A stretch of 64,000 nucleotides of DNA from Chlorogloeopsis fritschii (GTDB lineage Bacteria > Cyanobacteriota > Cyanobacteriia > Cyanobacteriales > Nostocaceae), in assembly GCF_043099315.1 (NCBI RefSeq), contig NZ_CP170746.1. One strand, written 5' to 3'. Under the pieces are notes generated by a model. The model was not told the origin of the DNA, searched no databases, and saw only the letters and a list, made by a program, of their open reading frames with translations. This document shows positions 51,684 to 60,755 of the stretch, piece after piece (position 1 is the stretch's first letter; every line of letters starts with the position of its first letter). Made by a program: the position numbers and the translations under genes.

Positions 51684-52053
51684 GGCATTTACCTGCTGCT
51701 CTATATTTGGTGATGCAAAGTTAATCTAGAAAGATTGCTTTACTGTTTACTTCCTGCTTTTTGATTTTGGTAAGAGCATGGGAGTGATTATCCCTCCACA
51801 GGCTTAGACAAGCGAGTTGAGCGCTTCGATTTGAAACAGGACTATCTATTATTTCCCCGTATTGTTTGCATTTTCGCAATACTCCATCGAAGTAGACCAA
51901 ATGAATTGAGTTAATTCTATGCAGTGTCAAGCTTTGGGAAGATATTGCCAAGAAACTCACAGCTTAACAATTCTTTGCACCCCTCACTCCGGTACAATTC
52001 TGGATGAGTCTAATTACAAAACATAACAAAAAGGCAATCAGGAGGTTTGCGCC
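51684..52053. other. Spacer upstream of pgk
   Basis: 370 bases between the divergent uspA-like gene and pgk. A 79-codon minus frame (51721-51960) lacks family signs or a ribosome site and is not called. The pgk promoter is expected here. Confidence 0.45.
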
Positions 52054-53256
52054 GTGTCAAAAAAAACTTTAGCAAATTTATCTGCATCAGACTTGTCTGG
52101 AAAGCGTGCCTTCGTGCGGGTTGATTTTAACGTGCCAGTAGATGATTCAGGTAATATCACAGACGATACTCGTATCCGCGCCGCACTACCAACCATCAAG
52201 GATTTGATGCAGAAGGGAGCTAAGGTAATTTTAGCCAGCCATTTTGGGCGTCCTAAGGGTGTAGATGACAAATTGCGTCTCACTCCGGTTGCCAAACGTC
52301 TTTCTGAGTTATTAGGGCAGGAAGTAGTTAAGACTGACGACTGCATCGGCGAAGAAGTTGCAGCCAAGGTGAGCGCTCTGCAAAATGGACAAGTACTGTT
52401 ACTTGAGAATGTCCGCTTTTATAAAGAAGAAGAGAAAAACGATCCAGATTTTGCCCAAAAATTGGCAGCTAATGCTGATTTGTATGTTAATGATGCTTTT
52501 GGCACTGCACACCGCGCCCATGCTTCTACTGAGGGTGTGACTCATTATTTGAGTCCTTCTGTTGCTGGATATCTGATTGAAAAGGAATTGCAGTACCTGC
52601 AAAGTGCAATTGAAAGCCCCCAACGTCCTTTAGCAGCCATTATTGGTGGTTCAAAAGTTTCTAGCAAAATTGGCGTGATTGAAACGCTCTTGGAAAAGTG
52701 CGACAAACTCATCATCGGCGGTGGAATGATTTTCACTTTCTACAAAGCCCGTGGTTTGAATGTCGGCAAATCTTTGGTGGAAGAAGACAAGCTGGAGTTG
52801 GCGAAGTCTTTAGAAGCTAAGGCGAAAGAAAAGGGTGTTACCTTCCTGTTGCCTACAGATGTGGTAGTAGCAGATAAATTTGCTGCTGATGCTAATTCTC
52901 AAACCGTCAGCATCGAAAATATTCCCGATGGTTGGATGGGTTTGGATATTGGCCCCGATTCAGTCAAATTGTTCCAAGAAGCCCTTGCTGATTGCAAGAG
53001 TATAGTTTGGAACGGGCCGATGGGTGTGTTTGAATTTGATAAGTTTGCTGTTGGTACAGAAGCGATCGCCCACACCCTCGCCGAGGTAAGCAAACAAGGT
53101 GCTACCACTATCATTGGTGGTGGTGACTCTGTAGCGGCTGTAGAAAAAGTTGGTTTAGCCGAGCAAATGAGCCACATTTCCACTGGTGGTGGTGCTAGCT
53201 TAGAGTTGCTCGAAGGTAAAGTATTGCCTGGAATTGCAGCGCTAGATGAAGCTTAA
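52054..53256 (+). CDS. pgk: Phosphoglycerate kinase
   Basis: A 400-residue cytoplasmic enzyme interconverting 3-phosphoglycerate and 1,3-bisphosphoglycerate in the Calvin cycle and glycolysis. The family signature KRAFVRVDFNVPVD lies near residues 17-30. Other marks are ILASHFGRPKG, the GGSKVSSKIGVI hinge region, NGPMGVFEF and the nucleotide site GGGDSVAAVEK (about 350-360). The start is GTG at 52054, with a textbook GGAGG nine bases upstream; no earlier ATG fits. A strong terminator follows, so it is a single-gene unit. Confidence 0.97.
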   Translation: MSKKTLANLSASDLSGKRAFVRVDFNVPVDDSGNITDDTRIRAALPTIKDLMQKGAKVILASHFGRPKGVDDKLRLTPVAKRLSELLGQEVVKTDDCIGEEVAAKVSALQNGQVLLLENVRFYKEEEKNDPDFAQKLAANADLYVNDAFGTAHRAHASTEGVTHYLSPSVAGYLIEKELQYLQSAIESPQRPLAAIIGGSKVSSKIGVIETLLEKCDKLIIGGGMIFTFYKARGLNVGKSLVEEDKLELAKSLEAKAKEKGVTFLLPTDVVVADKFAADANSQTVSIENIPDGWMGLDIGPDSVKLFQEALADCKSIVWNGPMGVFEFDKFAVGTEAIAHTLAEVSKQGATTIIGGGDSVAAVEKVGLAEQMSHISTGGGASLELLEGKVLPGIAALDEA

Positions 53257-53307
53257 AATACTTCTTGTTTTTACTTCAATCAACTAAAAAACGGCTCTAG
53301 CTTTAAT

Positions 53308-53338
53308 AAAAAACCCGGTCATTGCGATCGGGTTTTTT
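53308..53338 (+). terminator. Intrinsic terminator after pgk
   Basis: A 10-base-pair stem aaaaaacccg/cgggtttttt with an eleven-base loop, and T tract, ends 52-82 bases after the pgk stop. Confidence 0.85.
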
Positions 53339-53872
53339 ATCGTAACACGGGGACAGGGGACAAGGGGAATTGTGATTTACGTTCAACTAGCGGCGATCGC
53401 CACTAGCAACAAATGAAAGAAACACCTTCTTCCCTCATACCCGTTCCCTGTGTTTCTTGAGAGCGATCGCGCTTATGTTGCCAGAGAATGCTGAAAGTAC
53501 GCGATCGCTTTTCTAAAAGTTATTGATTTGACTTAAGTGCGATCGGCTATTTTTTTAGCTTTTATAAGTTTCTTAGATATATAACTATAGAGTTTAGCGC
53601 TTATATAAAATACAATTATCCTAATTTTAAAGCAGTTATTAAATAGTAGAAAATCTATCTGTGGACTGGATTATAGAGGCATTACATTGCACAATTAAGT
53701 GTATTTTACTCAAATAAAAACAACTAGCACTAAATTTAAGAGCTACCTAATAAATAGTCACGATTTTTGCTCAAATTTTCAATTTATTGCCCGCTCATTC
53801 TCTTTGTGCCTTTGACCACTTGTATGTTTAGATGTAAAAGTTTATTCTCAGTGGCTATAGGACGAACTCTTG
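53339..53872. other. Spacer upstream of the CAP-domain gene
   Basis: About 530 bases. It starts with heptamer-like strings (cggggacaggggacaagggg), then gcgatcgc-type palindromes, then AT-rich sequence. No gene was supported; the promoter of 53873 should lie near its end. Confidence 0.45.
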
Positions 53873-54409
53873 ATGAATCAAAAAACCATTTTCAGTATTG
53901 CTTTAGGAGCCTGTGCCTTAAGCAGTGCAACAATGGCCATTTATACACCCAGCCAAGCTTATACCAAGAAGCACTTAGCGCCTTCTAATTCACAAAGTCA
54001 TAGCTTTCAGATCGCACAAACTCTCAGCACCAGTGCAATAGAACAGTCAGTTCACGAGAAAATTAATGCTCACCGTGCTACCAAGGGGCTATCAGCTTTG
54101 ACTCGTAACTCTTCTATTGACAGTCAGGCTAGAACTCACAGTCGGAACATGGCTAATGGTAGTGTCCCATTTGGACATCAAGGATTTTCTGATCGAGTCA
54201 AAAATACTGGTCTTTCATACAGCGCAGCAGCAGAAAATGTTGCTTACAATTGTGGATATAGCGATCCTGCTACACAAGCTGTAAAAGGCTGGCTAAATAG
54301 TTCAGGGCATCGCCGCAATATCGAGGGTAATTACAAGCTTACCGGTATTGGTGTTGCTGCCACCAGCGACGGCAAATGTTTTTACTTCACGCAGATTTTT
54401 ATGCGATAG
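53873..54409 (+). CDS. Secreted CAP-domain (SCP/PR-1) protein
   Basis: A 178-residue protein from the ATG at 53873, with AGGA upstream. A signal peptide covers about residues 1-25 (FSIALGACALSSATMAIY). A CAP domain spans about 60-175: INAHRATKGLSALTRN, ARTHSRNMA, FGHQGFSDR, AENVAYNCGY, AVKGWLNSSGHRRNI and TGIGVAATSDGKCFYFTQIF. The His and Glu residues of the domain's cavity are kept. CAP proteins are extracellular, with roles from lipid binding to signalling; the bacterial role is unknown. A single-gene unit. Confidence 0.9.
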   Translation: MNQKTIFSIALGACALSSATMAIYTPSQAYTKKHLAPSNSQSHSFQIAQTLSTSAIEQSVHEKINAHRATKGLSALTRNSSIDSQARTHSRNMANGSVPFGHQGFSDRVKNTGLSYSAAAENVAYNCGYSDPATQAVKGWLNSSGHRRNIEGNYKLTGIGVAATSDGKCFYFTQIFMR

Positions 54410-54724
54410 CGATAGGCGCTCTTGCTCTATTTTCTGAGTAATAACGCCGTGTCCGTAACTTTTTTATCAACACTGCATGGGGGCAATCTAGCCCCCTATA
54501 CTATATTCACATTACAGCTATTAACGGAACATCAAGTGCGTACAGAAGAGGACACGGAGATGCGGTGACACGGGGAAATTTTAATGAGGTTCTTGCTCCA
54601 AGTCTTGTTGTTCTAATTTCCTCCTTCTGCCTTATTTTCAACCCAAACACCCATGTGATTAAATCACACAACAAATGATGAAAATACCTCTTGTTCCCTG
54701 TTAAGAGTTCCCTAAATCTACACC
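54410..54724. other. Spacer, nothing firm
   Basis: 315 bases with a gaggacacggagatgcggtgacacgggga string and ttccctgttaagagttccct near its end. No gene or strong hairpin was seen. Confidence 0.4.
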
Positions 54725-54916
54725 ATGACTACTGTCACCATTCACTTAGTTGTTGGCATCGAGGAATTTACCTTAATAGTGTTTTATACTAAGGATGACG
54801 AATGGCAGTTTCGAGTCTTGAGCGGTGGCGGTGCAGTGTTTGGGGAGCGCAAGCTTTATTATTCTGCCCACGCAGCTGAAAAAGCAGGAAGAGAGTGGAT
54901 TGCCAAGGGAAATTGA
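54725..54916 (+). CDS. Small hypothetical protein, 63 residues
   Basis: A 63-residue soluble protein: beta-strand-like start TVTIHLVVGIEEFTLIVFYT, then DDEWQFRVLSGGGAVFGERKLYY, then a helix-like SAHAAEKAGREWIAKG. The alternation of strands and a last amphipathic helix looks like a real compact fold. No family was recognised. No strong ribosome site precedes the ATG. It lies 147 bases before glpK on the same strand. Confidence 0.5.
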   Translation: MTTVTIHLVVGIEEFTLIVFYTKDDEWQFRVLSGGGAVFGERKLYYSAHAAEKAGREWIAKGN

Positions 54917-55063
54917 TTAAAACTGCCGATATTAACTTCCGTTGGTGATTGGTATAAAATAGCGATCGCTACTGTAGTAAGTAGGTGGACATAATTAAAC
55001 GTAAAATACTTATCACCAGAAAGTCAGATAGGATAAGCTTCTGCCTTCTACTTAACAACAGCT

Positions 55064-56584
55064 ATGCAAGAAATTGGCACTAACACTCCATCATTAGGAT
55101 ACATTCTCGCACTGGATTTGGGTACTACAGGCAACCGCGCTTTTGTGTTTAATGCCCTTGGCAAAATAGTTGGGCAAGCATACAAAGAACTAACACAGTA
55201 TTATCCTCAGCCTGGATGGGTAGAACATGACGCCTGGCAAATCTGGCAGGATACTTGCTGGGTAATGCAAACGGCAATTGAGAATGCCCAAATTACTCTC
55301 AGTGAAATAGCTGCAATTGGGCTAACTGTACAGCGAGAAACCTGTTTAATTTGGGATAAAACCACCGGACAACCACTGCATCGAGCAATTGTTTGGCAAG
55401 ATCGCCGCACTGCTCCTCTATGTCAACAATTGCAGCAACAGGGATATGCTGAGGAGATTTACAATCGCACTGGTTTAGTTATTGATGCCTATTTTTCTGC
55501 TACAAAACTCAAATGGCTGTTAGATAACGTCGTAGGTGTTGAACTAAACAATGTCTTGGCAGGTACAATTGATACTTGGATACTGTGGAAATTAACAGGC
55601 GGAAAAGTACATACCACCGATCACAGTAACGCCAGCCGCACGATGTTGATGAATTTAGCTACCTGTGAATGGGATGAAACTCTTCTAAACTTAATTAAAA
55701 TTCCCGCTCATATCCTACCCCAGATTCAACCTAGTCTAGGAAAATTTGGTGTTACCGATGCGACTGTAGTAGGTGCAGAAATTCCTATTACTGCTATCTT
55801 AGGCGATCAACAAGCAGCTTTATTTGGACATGGTTGCGATCGCCCCGGTTTGATGAAATGCACTTATGGCACAGGTAGCTTTTTGGTGGCTCACACTGGC
55901 TCAAATATAGTCCGTTCTCAACATCAACTGATTTCCACAGTGGCATGGACGCAAGTTAATCATAGTAGTAACTTAGACGTAGGCTATGCCTTAGAAGGCA
56001 GTATGTTTACTAGTGGAGCTTGCATCCAATGGTTGCGGGATGGCATCAAAATAATTAAAACAGCTGCCGAAACAGAAGCGATCGCCACTCAAGTTGCAGA
56101 TAATGGTGGTGTATATTTTGTACCTGCGTTTAGCGGACTAGGCGCACCCCATTGGGATATGACTGCCAGGGGAGCATTTTTGGGAATTACCGCAGCAGTG
56201 CAACCCCAGCATTTAGTCAGAGCTGTCTTAGAAGCGATCGCCTACCAAGTTAAAGAAGTAGTGCAAGCAATAGATGCATCTTCTCGCACTCCAATGCAAC
56301 GATTAATCGTGGATGGTGGTGCGTGTGACAACAATTTTCTGATGCAGTTCCAAGCAGACGTATTGGGTATTCCTGTAGAACGCCCGGTAATGCGCGATAT
56401 AACTGTGCAAGGTATAGCGTTTGCAGCAGGATTAGCGGCTGAATTTTGGCATAGTTATGAGGCACTAGTGCAACAGCGGCAAATTGATCGTGTATTTGAA
56501 CCTGGCGTGGGTAGAGAATATGCAATAGCTAACTTTGCTACCTGGCAAAAAGCGGTAGAACGGGCTAAACATTGGGTGGAATAA
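55064..56584 (+). CDS. glpK: Glycerol kinase
   Basis: A 506-residue FGGY-family kinase that phosphorylates glycerol to glycerol 3-phosphate. N-terminal ILALDLGTTGNRAFVFN (residues 14-30) is the phosphate-binding loop; most GlpK enzymes have GTTSSR here, and Gly-Asn replaces Ser-Ser. WVEHDAWQIW, IGLTVQRETCLIWDK (glycerol-binding Arg-Glu), VWQDRRT, TYGTGSFLVAHTG, ALEGSMFTSGACIQWLRD and FVPAFSGLGAPHWDMTARG are characteristic. The length is typical. Cytoplasmic; no glycerol facilitator or glpD lies nearby. Confidence 0.93.
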   Translation: MQEIGTNTPSLGYILALDLGTTGNRAFVFNALGKIVGQAYKELTQYYPQPGWVEHDAWQIWQDTCWVMQTAIENAQITLSEIAAIGLTVQRETCLIWDKTTGQPLHRAIVWQDRRTAPLCQQLQQQGYAEEIYNRTGLVIDAYFSATKLKWLLDNVVGVELNNVLAGTIDTWILWKLTGGKVHTTDHSNASRTMLMNLATCEWDETLLNLIKIPAHILPQIQPSLGKFGVTDATVVGAEIPITAILGDQQAALFGHGCDRPGLMKCTYGTGSFLVAHTGSNIVRSQHQLISTVAWTQVNHSSNLDVGYALEGSMFTSGACIQWLRDGIKIIKTAAETEAIATQVADNGGVYFVPAFSGLGAPHWDMTARGAFLGITAAVQPQHLVRAVLEAIAYQVKEVVQAIDASSRTPMQRLIVDGGACDNNFLMQFQADVLGIPVERPVMRDITVQGIAFAAGLAAEFWHSYEALVQQRQIDRVFEPGVGREYAIANFATWQKAVERAKHWVE

Positions 56585-57058
56585 AAGTGGGGATAGGCGA
56601 TCGCTTTCCCATGATTGTGCGATCGTGAGAAAATTTATTTTATTTATGATGCGATTTTATCTCCCAAAAACAACAACACCCAAGCTCTTAGTAGCTTAAA
56701 TATTCCCTCTCCTTTGTGATGCTATCTAGGCTTGCTGATTAATAATTAATAACCAGCCACATTGCCTCTTGATACTACTAATATGAGGAAATATAAGCGT
56801 TTGTCTTGGGTGTTGCTGTTAGTTGACAAGACAGATGCTTCAACAGCGTTTTTACCTCTTAACTAAATTGAACCATTGAACTTTTGGAATCGAGGCTGTT
56901 TTATCTGCCAAGGAAGCTTATTAGCTTCTACTCTTAGATTATCACCAATAATTATGTACGGTATTTTTTGAAACTAAACTTTACTTTTGTTTTGTTTGCT
57001 TCATAAGAATATAAACACTTCTTAATACTCCTAGTGCCAATTATATTAGCACTGCTGC
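56585..57058. other. Spacer with a long-range inverted repeat
   Basis: 474 bases without a gene. Two 16-base arms with one mismatch, aacaacaacacccaag (56669-56684) and cttgggtgttgctgtt (56805-56820), enclose 120 bases. They may be the ends of a small non-coding mobile remnant or a fold-back transcript. Confidence 0.5.
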
Positions 57059-58057
57059 TCACATTTTTAGATATTTCTTTTTCGCTTTTTTGAATATTGT
57101 CTGTATATGTAATTTTGCCAGACGCATTCTTGTCAAATTTTTGATATTAGAAGAAAAGTGAGCTTTGTGGTCAAAGAAAGCGTTTAGCTCATCCAAAATT
57201 ACTTGTAAACGCTTAGTAAGATTTTCAGTGCGATATTCTGCAAAAAAATCTGGATGCAACGCTGGTAGATTGACAGATGTTAGCGCTTTCAGAATTCTTT
57301 GAACATCGTACTCTTTTGAATATCCAGCAATTTTATAGCAATTAAATCCAGGATCTAAATAATCAGACAACCCACCATTGACACTAGAGAAAACCTGACA
57401 ACCACAAGCAAGAGCTTCCATCGGCTGCAAACCAAATCCTTCGCTTACACCTTGTTGCGCCCAATATTCAGCAGAGTCATATAAGTAAATCTTGGTGCGA
57501 TTGAATAACCCAACTAAATCTTCTACATAGGAATCAACAACAAATACTCGACACTGCTGCTGCAAAGCTGGAATTAATTCCTGCATTAAATATTCAGAAG
57601 ATTTTCTCGCTTGGACTAAAACATCAATATCTCGTTCCAAATTTAAATTTTGAAATTCCTCAGATATTTGATTGGGCAAATAATAAATTAGAGAGTTGGG
57701 AGAGTTCTGTCCCCAATACCCCATTGTATTTCGGCTAACAGTAATAATTGGAATACTTGCAGGAAGTTTAAATCCATAGCCTGTACTGTGGGCATGGTAA
57801 ACAACATTGTATTGCTTGAGTTTTGCTGCAAGTCGAGCTACATCAAATCCCCAGCTAACCACAAAAATAGCATCATTTAAATTTTGTGCTTGAAGTATGT
57901 CATCTAGAAAAAGCTTGCCTCCTTCCCGTTGACGGTAAGTTACAATTTCAGCACTACAAATTTTTTTAGCAAGATTTAGTGTTTTTAATTCTGCCCAAAG
58001 ACCTCCACAAGCAAACTTGCCATCTGTCCCAGGAAGTAAAAAGTACAGTTTTCTCAT
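57059..58057 (-). CDS. Glycosyltransferase, GT1/GT4-like
   Basis: A 332-residue cytoplasmic or peripheral enzyme. The C-terminal donor domain has the conserved SEGFGLQPMEALACGCQVFSS (about residues 207-227, E-x7-E type), followed by GGLSDYLDPGFNCY. The N-terminal half carries FVVSWGFDVARLAAKL and VVYHAHSTGYG, typical of an acceptor domain. No membrane segment. Acceptor and sugar are unknown. It is AT-rich at its 3' end and stands next to the DUF6391 gene on the same strand, 98 bases apart, separated by ggggattggggatt-type heptamers. Confidence 0.85.
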   Translation of the reverse strand: MRKLYFLLPGTDGKFACGGLWAELKTLNLAKKICSAEIVTYRQREGGKLFLDDILQAQNLNDAIFVVSWGFDVARLAAKLKQYNVVYHAHSTGYGFKLPASIPIITVSRNTMGYWGQNSPNSLIYYLPNQISEEFQNLNLERDIDVLVQARKSSEYLMQELIPALQQQCRVFVVDSYVEDLVGLFNRTKIYLYDSAEYWAQQGVSEGFGLQPMEALACGCQVFSSVNGGLSDYLDPGFNCYKIAGYSKEYDVQRILKALTSVNLPALHPDFFAEYRTENLTKRLQVILDELNAFFDHKAHFSSNIKNLTRMRLAKLHIQTIFKKAKKKYLKM

Positions 58058-58155
58058 TACGCAATTTTCCTAAATGCAAGGGATAAGGGACAGGGTGCTG
58101 GGGATTGGGGATTGGGATTTTTCATTCCTAGTCCCTAGCCCCTAATTCCTATTCC

Positions 58156-58809
58156 CTATTCCCGCCAGCCCACTTTCACGAAATGGGCTTCACGTCCCCA
58201 CATATCTCGTGTAGGTGTGATGTTTTCTACTTCTACATTAAAGGGAATAGCTGTTGTTAAATAGCGCTGTGCCAAAGCACCCATATTAGGAGCTAATTCT
58301 GCTGCGGTTGTGGCTGCCAACCCCAAACCTATAAGTTGTTCAATTGGTCCTCGCGGTAGCAACAGATGCGTACCTACTGCAAGTCCGGCTGTTAGCAACA
58401 TTGCCACTGATAAATTTGTACCACAACGGGGATGTACAGCTAAATGCCATTCTCCATTAGTAAGGCGATTGAGGGCAAGGTTGACTGCACGCCGTAAATC
58501 GCTGATATTTACCTGACCATAAAGATAAAATCCCCGTTCTGTAGATAAACCGCTCAATAGTGCGTTGTCTATCTGAAAATTGCTAGGGGTTCTTTGAAGG
58601 AAATTGGTTGTTTTTGATTCACTTAAAACCCATACAGTAGCATGTTCTAAAGCATGAACTTGCCGCAGCATGAGAATTTCTTTCAAGCCTGGAATAAAAG
58701 ATAATAGCCTCAGTAACTCAGCATCTAACGTAGGTTGAGGTGCTGTCAAATCAAAATTAAAAAAATCAAAGGTAAACCCGCCAGTTTCGGCAGAAGCAGA
58801 AATATTCAT
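58156..58809 (-). CDS. DUF6391 family protein
   Basis: A 217-residue protein. The central block LRQVHALEHATVWVL (about residues 47-61) and AVHPRCGTNLSVAML (about 124-138) match my memory of DUF6391, a family of cyanobacteria and other bacteria with no known function. The His-rich HALEHAT and HPRCGTN may bind a metal or be catalytic. Weak hydrophobic stretches at about 133-150 and 158-175 suggest membrane association. Start at 58809. Confidence 0.75.
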   Translation of the reverse strand: MNISASAETGGFTFDFFNFDLTAPQPTLDAELLRLLSFIPGLKEILMLRQVHALEHATVWVLSESKTTNFLQRTPSNFQIDNALLSGLSTERGFYLYGQVNISDLRRAVNLALNRLTNGEWHLAVHPRCGTNLSVAMLLTAGLAVGTHLLLPRGPIEQLIGLGLAATTAAELAPNMGALAQRYLTTAIPFNVEVENITPTRDMWGREAHFVKVGWRE

Positions 58810-59128
58810 AGGAAAACTGCTCCTAATGCTGATGGAGCAATATGGTTTTTTTCAAATGTACCTTTTCAACTTGGAGATTGTTGCTAATTTTTGTTGACTA
58901 GCCTAAAAATAGGGGCTAGGGGCTAGGAGCTAGGGACTAGGGCAAGGGGCATAGGGCATAGGAAAAATACAATTCCCAATGCCCGATCCCCGTTCGCGTA
59001 GCGTCTCCGTCAGGAGAATCCCCAATCCCCAATACTCTGTTACGCTTGACTTTGAACAGGTTCACACTGAACACGAGGCGTGAGGAGGGGAACAAAAGAC
59101 AACCTATCAAAATTTGCTTAACAGCATA
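58810..59128. repeat. Spacer with STRR-like heptamers
   Basis: 319 bases between two minus-strand genes. Heptamers ggggcta, ggagcta and gggacta lie at about 58911-58945, then gcgtagcgtctccg, a common repeat piece. No gene. Confidence 0.55.
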
Positions 59129-59407
59129 CTAGTAATTTGTTGATTCTCCATTTTGATTGGGCAGAGAACAGCAGTTGACATCATCTAAGCAAACTTTGCC
59201 CCAGTGCAACGCCCAGCGAACAAGAGCTACTCGATTATCTGTCCCGGTTTTGGTGAGAATGTTGCTGATATGATTATCAACTGTACGTTTGCTAATTTCA
59301 AGTTTACCTGCAATCTCTTGGTTAGTTAAGCCAGCGGCCACCAAGTCAATTATTTGCAGTTCTCTGTCTGACAGACTAACAGGGGTCTGAGACTCGCCAC
59401 CAGCCAT
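59129..59407 (-). CDS. pedR: LuxR-type HTH regulator, PedR-like
   Basis: A 92-residue DNA-binding protein: LSDRELQIIDLVAAGLTNQEIAGKLEISKRTVDNHISNILTK is a complete LuxR/GerE helix-turn-helix (about residues 12-65), and the tail RWALHWGKVCLDDVNCC has three Cys. The whole sequence agrees with what I recall of the small PedR regulator of cyanobacteria (Ssl0564 in Synechocystis), which responds to photosynthetic electron transport through redox of a Cys. A very good GGAGGAG lies upstream of the ATG. The gene name is inference. Confidence 0.85.
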   Translation of the reverse strand: MAGGESQTPVSLSDRELQIIDLVAAGLTNQEIAGKLEISKRTVDNHISNILTKTGTDNRVALVRWALHWGKVCLDDVNCCSLPNQNGESTNY

Positions 59408-59756
59408 GCGTTATTTTCTCCTCCTTGGTATATGTACTTAATGCTCTCTCTCATTCTAGAAGATTCTTTAGCTGGTAGGCATTTCCAGTATAATTAAAAG
59501 TGCTTTATGTTAATACTTTACTGCTTAACTTAAGATTGGCAGCAATACCCAATCGCGCTACAATGATTTTTTTAGTTTTGTGTAGAATTAATAGAAAATT
59601 TTACTGGTCTAAAAAGCATTATGCGCAAGCATTTTCAGCTATTTTAATTAGCAAAAAATGCTGTTGAATTGTATGAATGACTGCCGAAAAAAATAGAAAG
59701 TATTGTAGATTTTATACTGGATAATTCCTCTTCCAACATCGAAAATCAAAAATCAG
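59408..59756. other. Divergent spacer
   Basis: 349 AT-rich bases between the divergent pedR-like and sugar kinase genes. Both promoters should lie here. No repeat or clear box was recognised. Confidence 0.45.
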
Positions 59757-60740
59757 ATGAGTAATCCCCGTGTTTTGTGCCTGGGTGAAATTTTGTTTGA
59801 TTGTTTGGCCGATCAATTAGGGCGATCGCTCTCAACAGTCGAGTCTTGGACTCCCTACCCAGGGGGAGCACCAGCTAATGTAGCCTGTGCTTTGGTAAAG
59901 CTGGGGATACCAGCAGGATTTATCGGATGTGTGGGTGAAGACGAGCCTGGTAATGAACTGGTAGAGCTATTGCAAAAAATAGGTGTAGATACGACTGGTG
60001 TACAACGACATCCTACGGCACCAACGCGGCAGGTTTATGTTGTACGCTCTTTAGAAGGCGATCGCACCTTTGCCGGATTTGGACATTATAACACCACAGA
60101 ATTTGCTGACACCCGCCTACAAGCAGAACGATTACCAATCCAGCTATTTGAAGCAGCAGATTTTTTAGTTTTGGGCACTCTGGAATTAGCCTATCCAGAA
60201 AGCGGGCAAGCAGTTAAGCGTGCCTTAGAATTAGCAGAAGAATATAACCTCAAAGTTTTGTTAGATGTCAATTGGCGTCCTGTATTTTGGACTGATCCTG
60301 AGATTGCACCGCAAACTATTCGGGAATTATTCCAAAAAGTCGATTTTCTCAAACTCTCACTAGAAGAAGCTGAATGGCTGTTTGACACCAGTAAGCCCAG
60401 AGAAATTCTCAGTCGCCTCGACTCAGTTGAAGGAGTAGTAGTAACGAATGGGGAAAAGGGTTGTAGCTACTCTTTTGAAGAACACGACGGTGAGTTACCA
60501 GCCTTTGATGTTTCTGTTGTTGATACCACTGGGGCAGGAGATAGCTTTGTTGCTGGGTTTATCCATCAGTTGTTAACTCATGGAATTAAAAGCTTGAGCG
60601 ATCCACAAACAGCAAAACAAGTAGTCACCTATGCTAGTGCTGTGGGGGCGCTGACGACGATGAAACCAGGAGCGATCGCTTCTCAACCAACAGCAGCGGA
60701 AGTGGAAGCTTTTTTGTTGAATGTGGGTGTAAAGGGGTAG
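59757..60740 (+). CDS. PfkB-family sugar kinase, fructokinase-like
   Basis: A 327-residue cytoplasmic kinase. The N-terminal VLCLGEILFDCLAD and PYPGGAPANVACALVKLG (residues 33-50) carry the first PfkB signature. VDTTGAGDSFVAGF (about 252-265) carries the second, with the catalytic Asp. SRLDSVEGVVVTNGEKGC lies between. Such proteins phosphorylate fructose in cyanobacteria; other sugars such as ribose or 2-keto-3-deoxygluconate are possible. Convergent with the gene at 60756, 15 bases apart. Confidence 0.9.
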   Translation: MSNPRVLCLGEILFDCLADQLGRSLSTVESWTPYPGGAPANVACALVKLGIPAGFIGCVGEDEPGNELVELLQKIGVDTTGVQRHPTAPTRQVYVVRSLEGDRTFAGFGHYNTTEFADTRLQAERLPIQLFEAADFLVLGTLELAYPESGQAVKRALELAEEYNLKVLLDVNWRPVFWTDPEIAPQTIRELFQKVDFLKLSLEEAEWLFDTSKPREILSRLDSVEGVVVTNGEKGCSYSFEEHDGELPAFDVSVVDTTGAGDSFVAGFIHQLLTHGIKSLSDPQTAKQVVTYASAVGALTTMKPGAIASQPTAAEVEAFLLNVGVKG

Positions 60741-60755
60741 CTCTGTAAAGGTTGA

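Noticed and set aside
51721..51960. A 79-codon minus frame upstream of pgk
   Set aside because: No family sign or ribosome site; it lies in the expected pgk promoter region.
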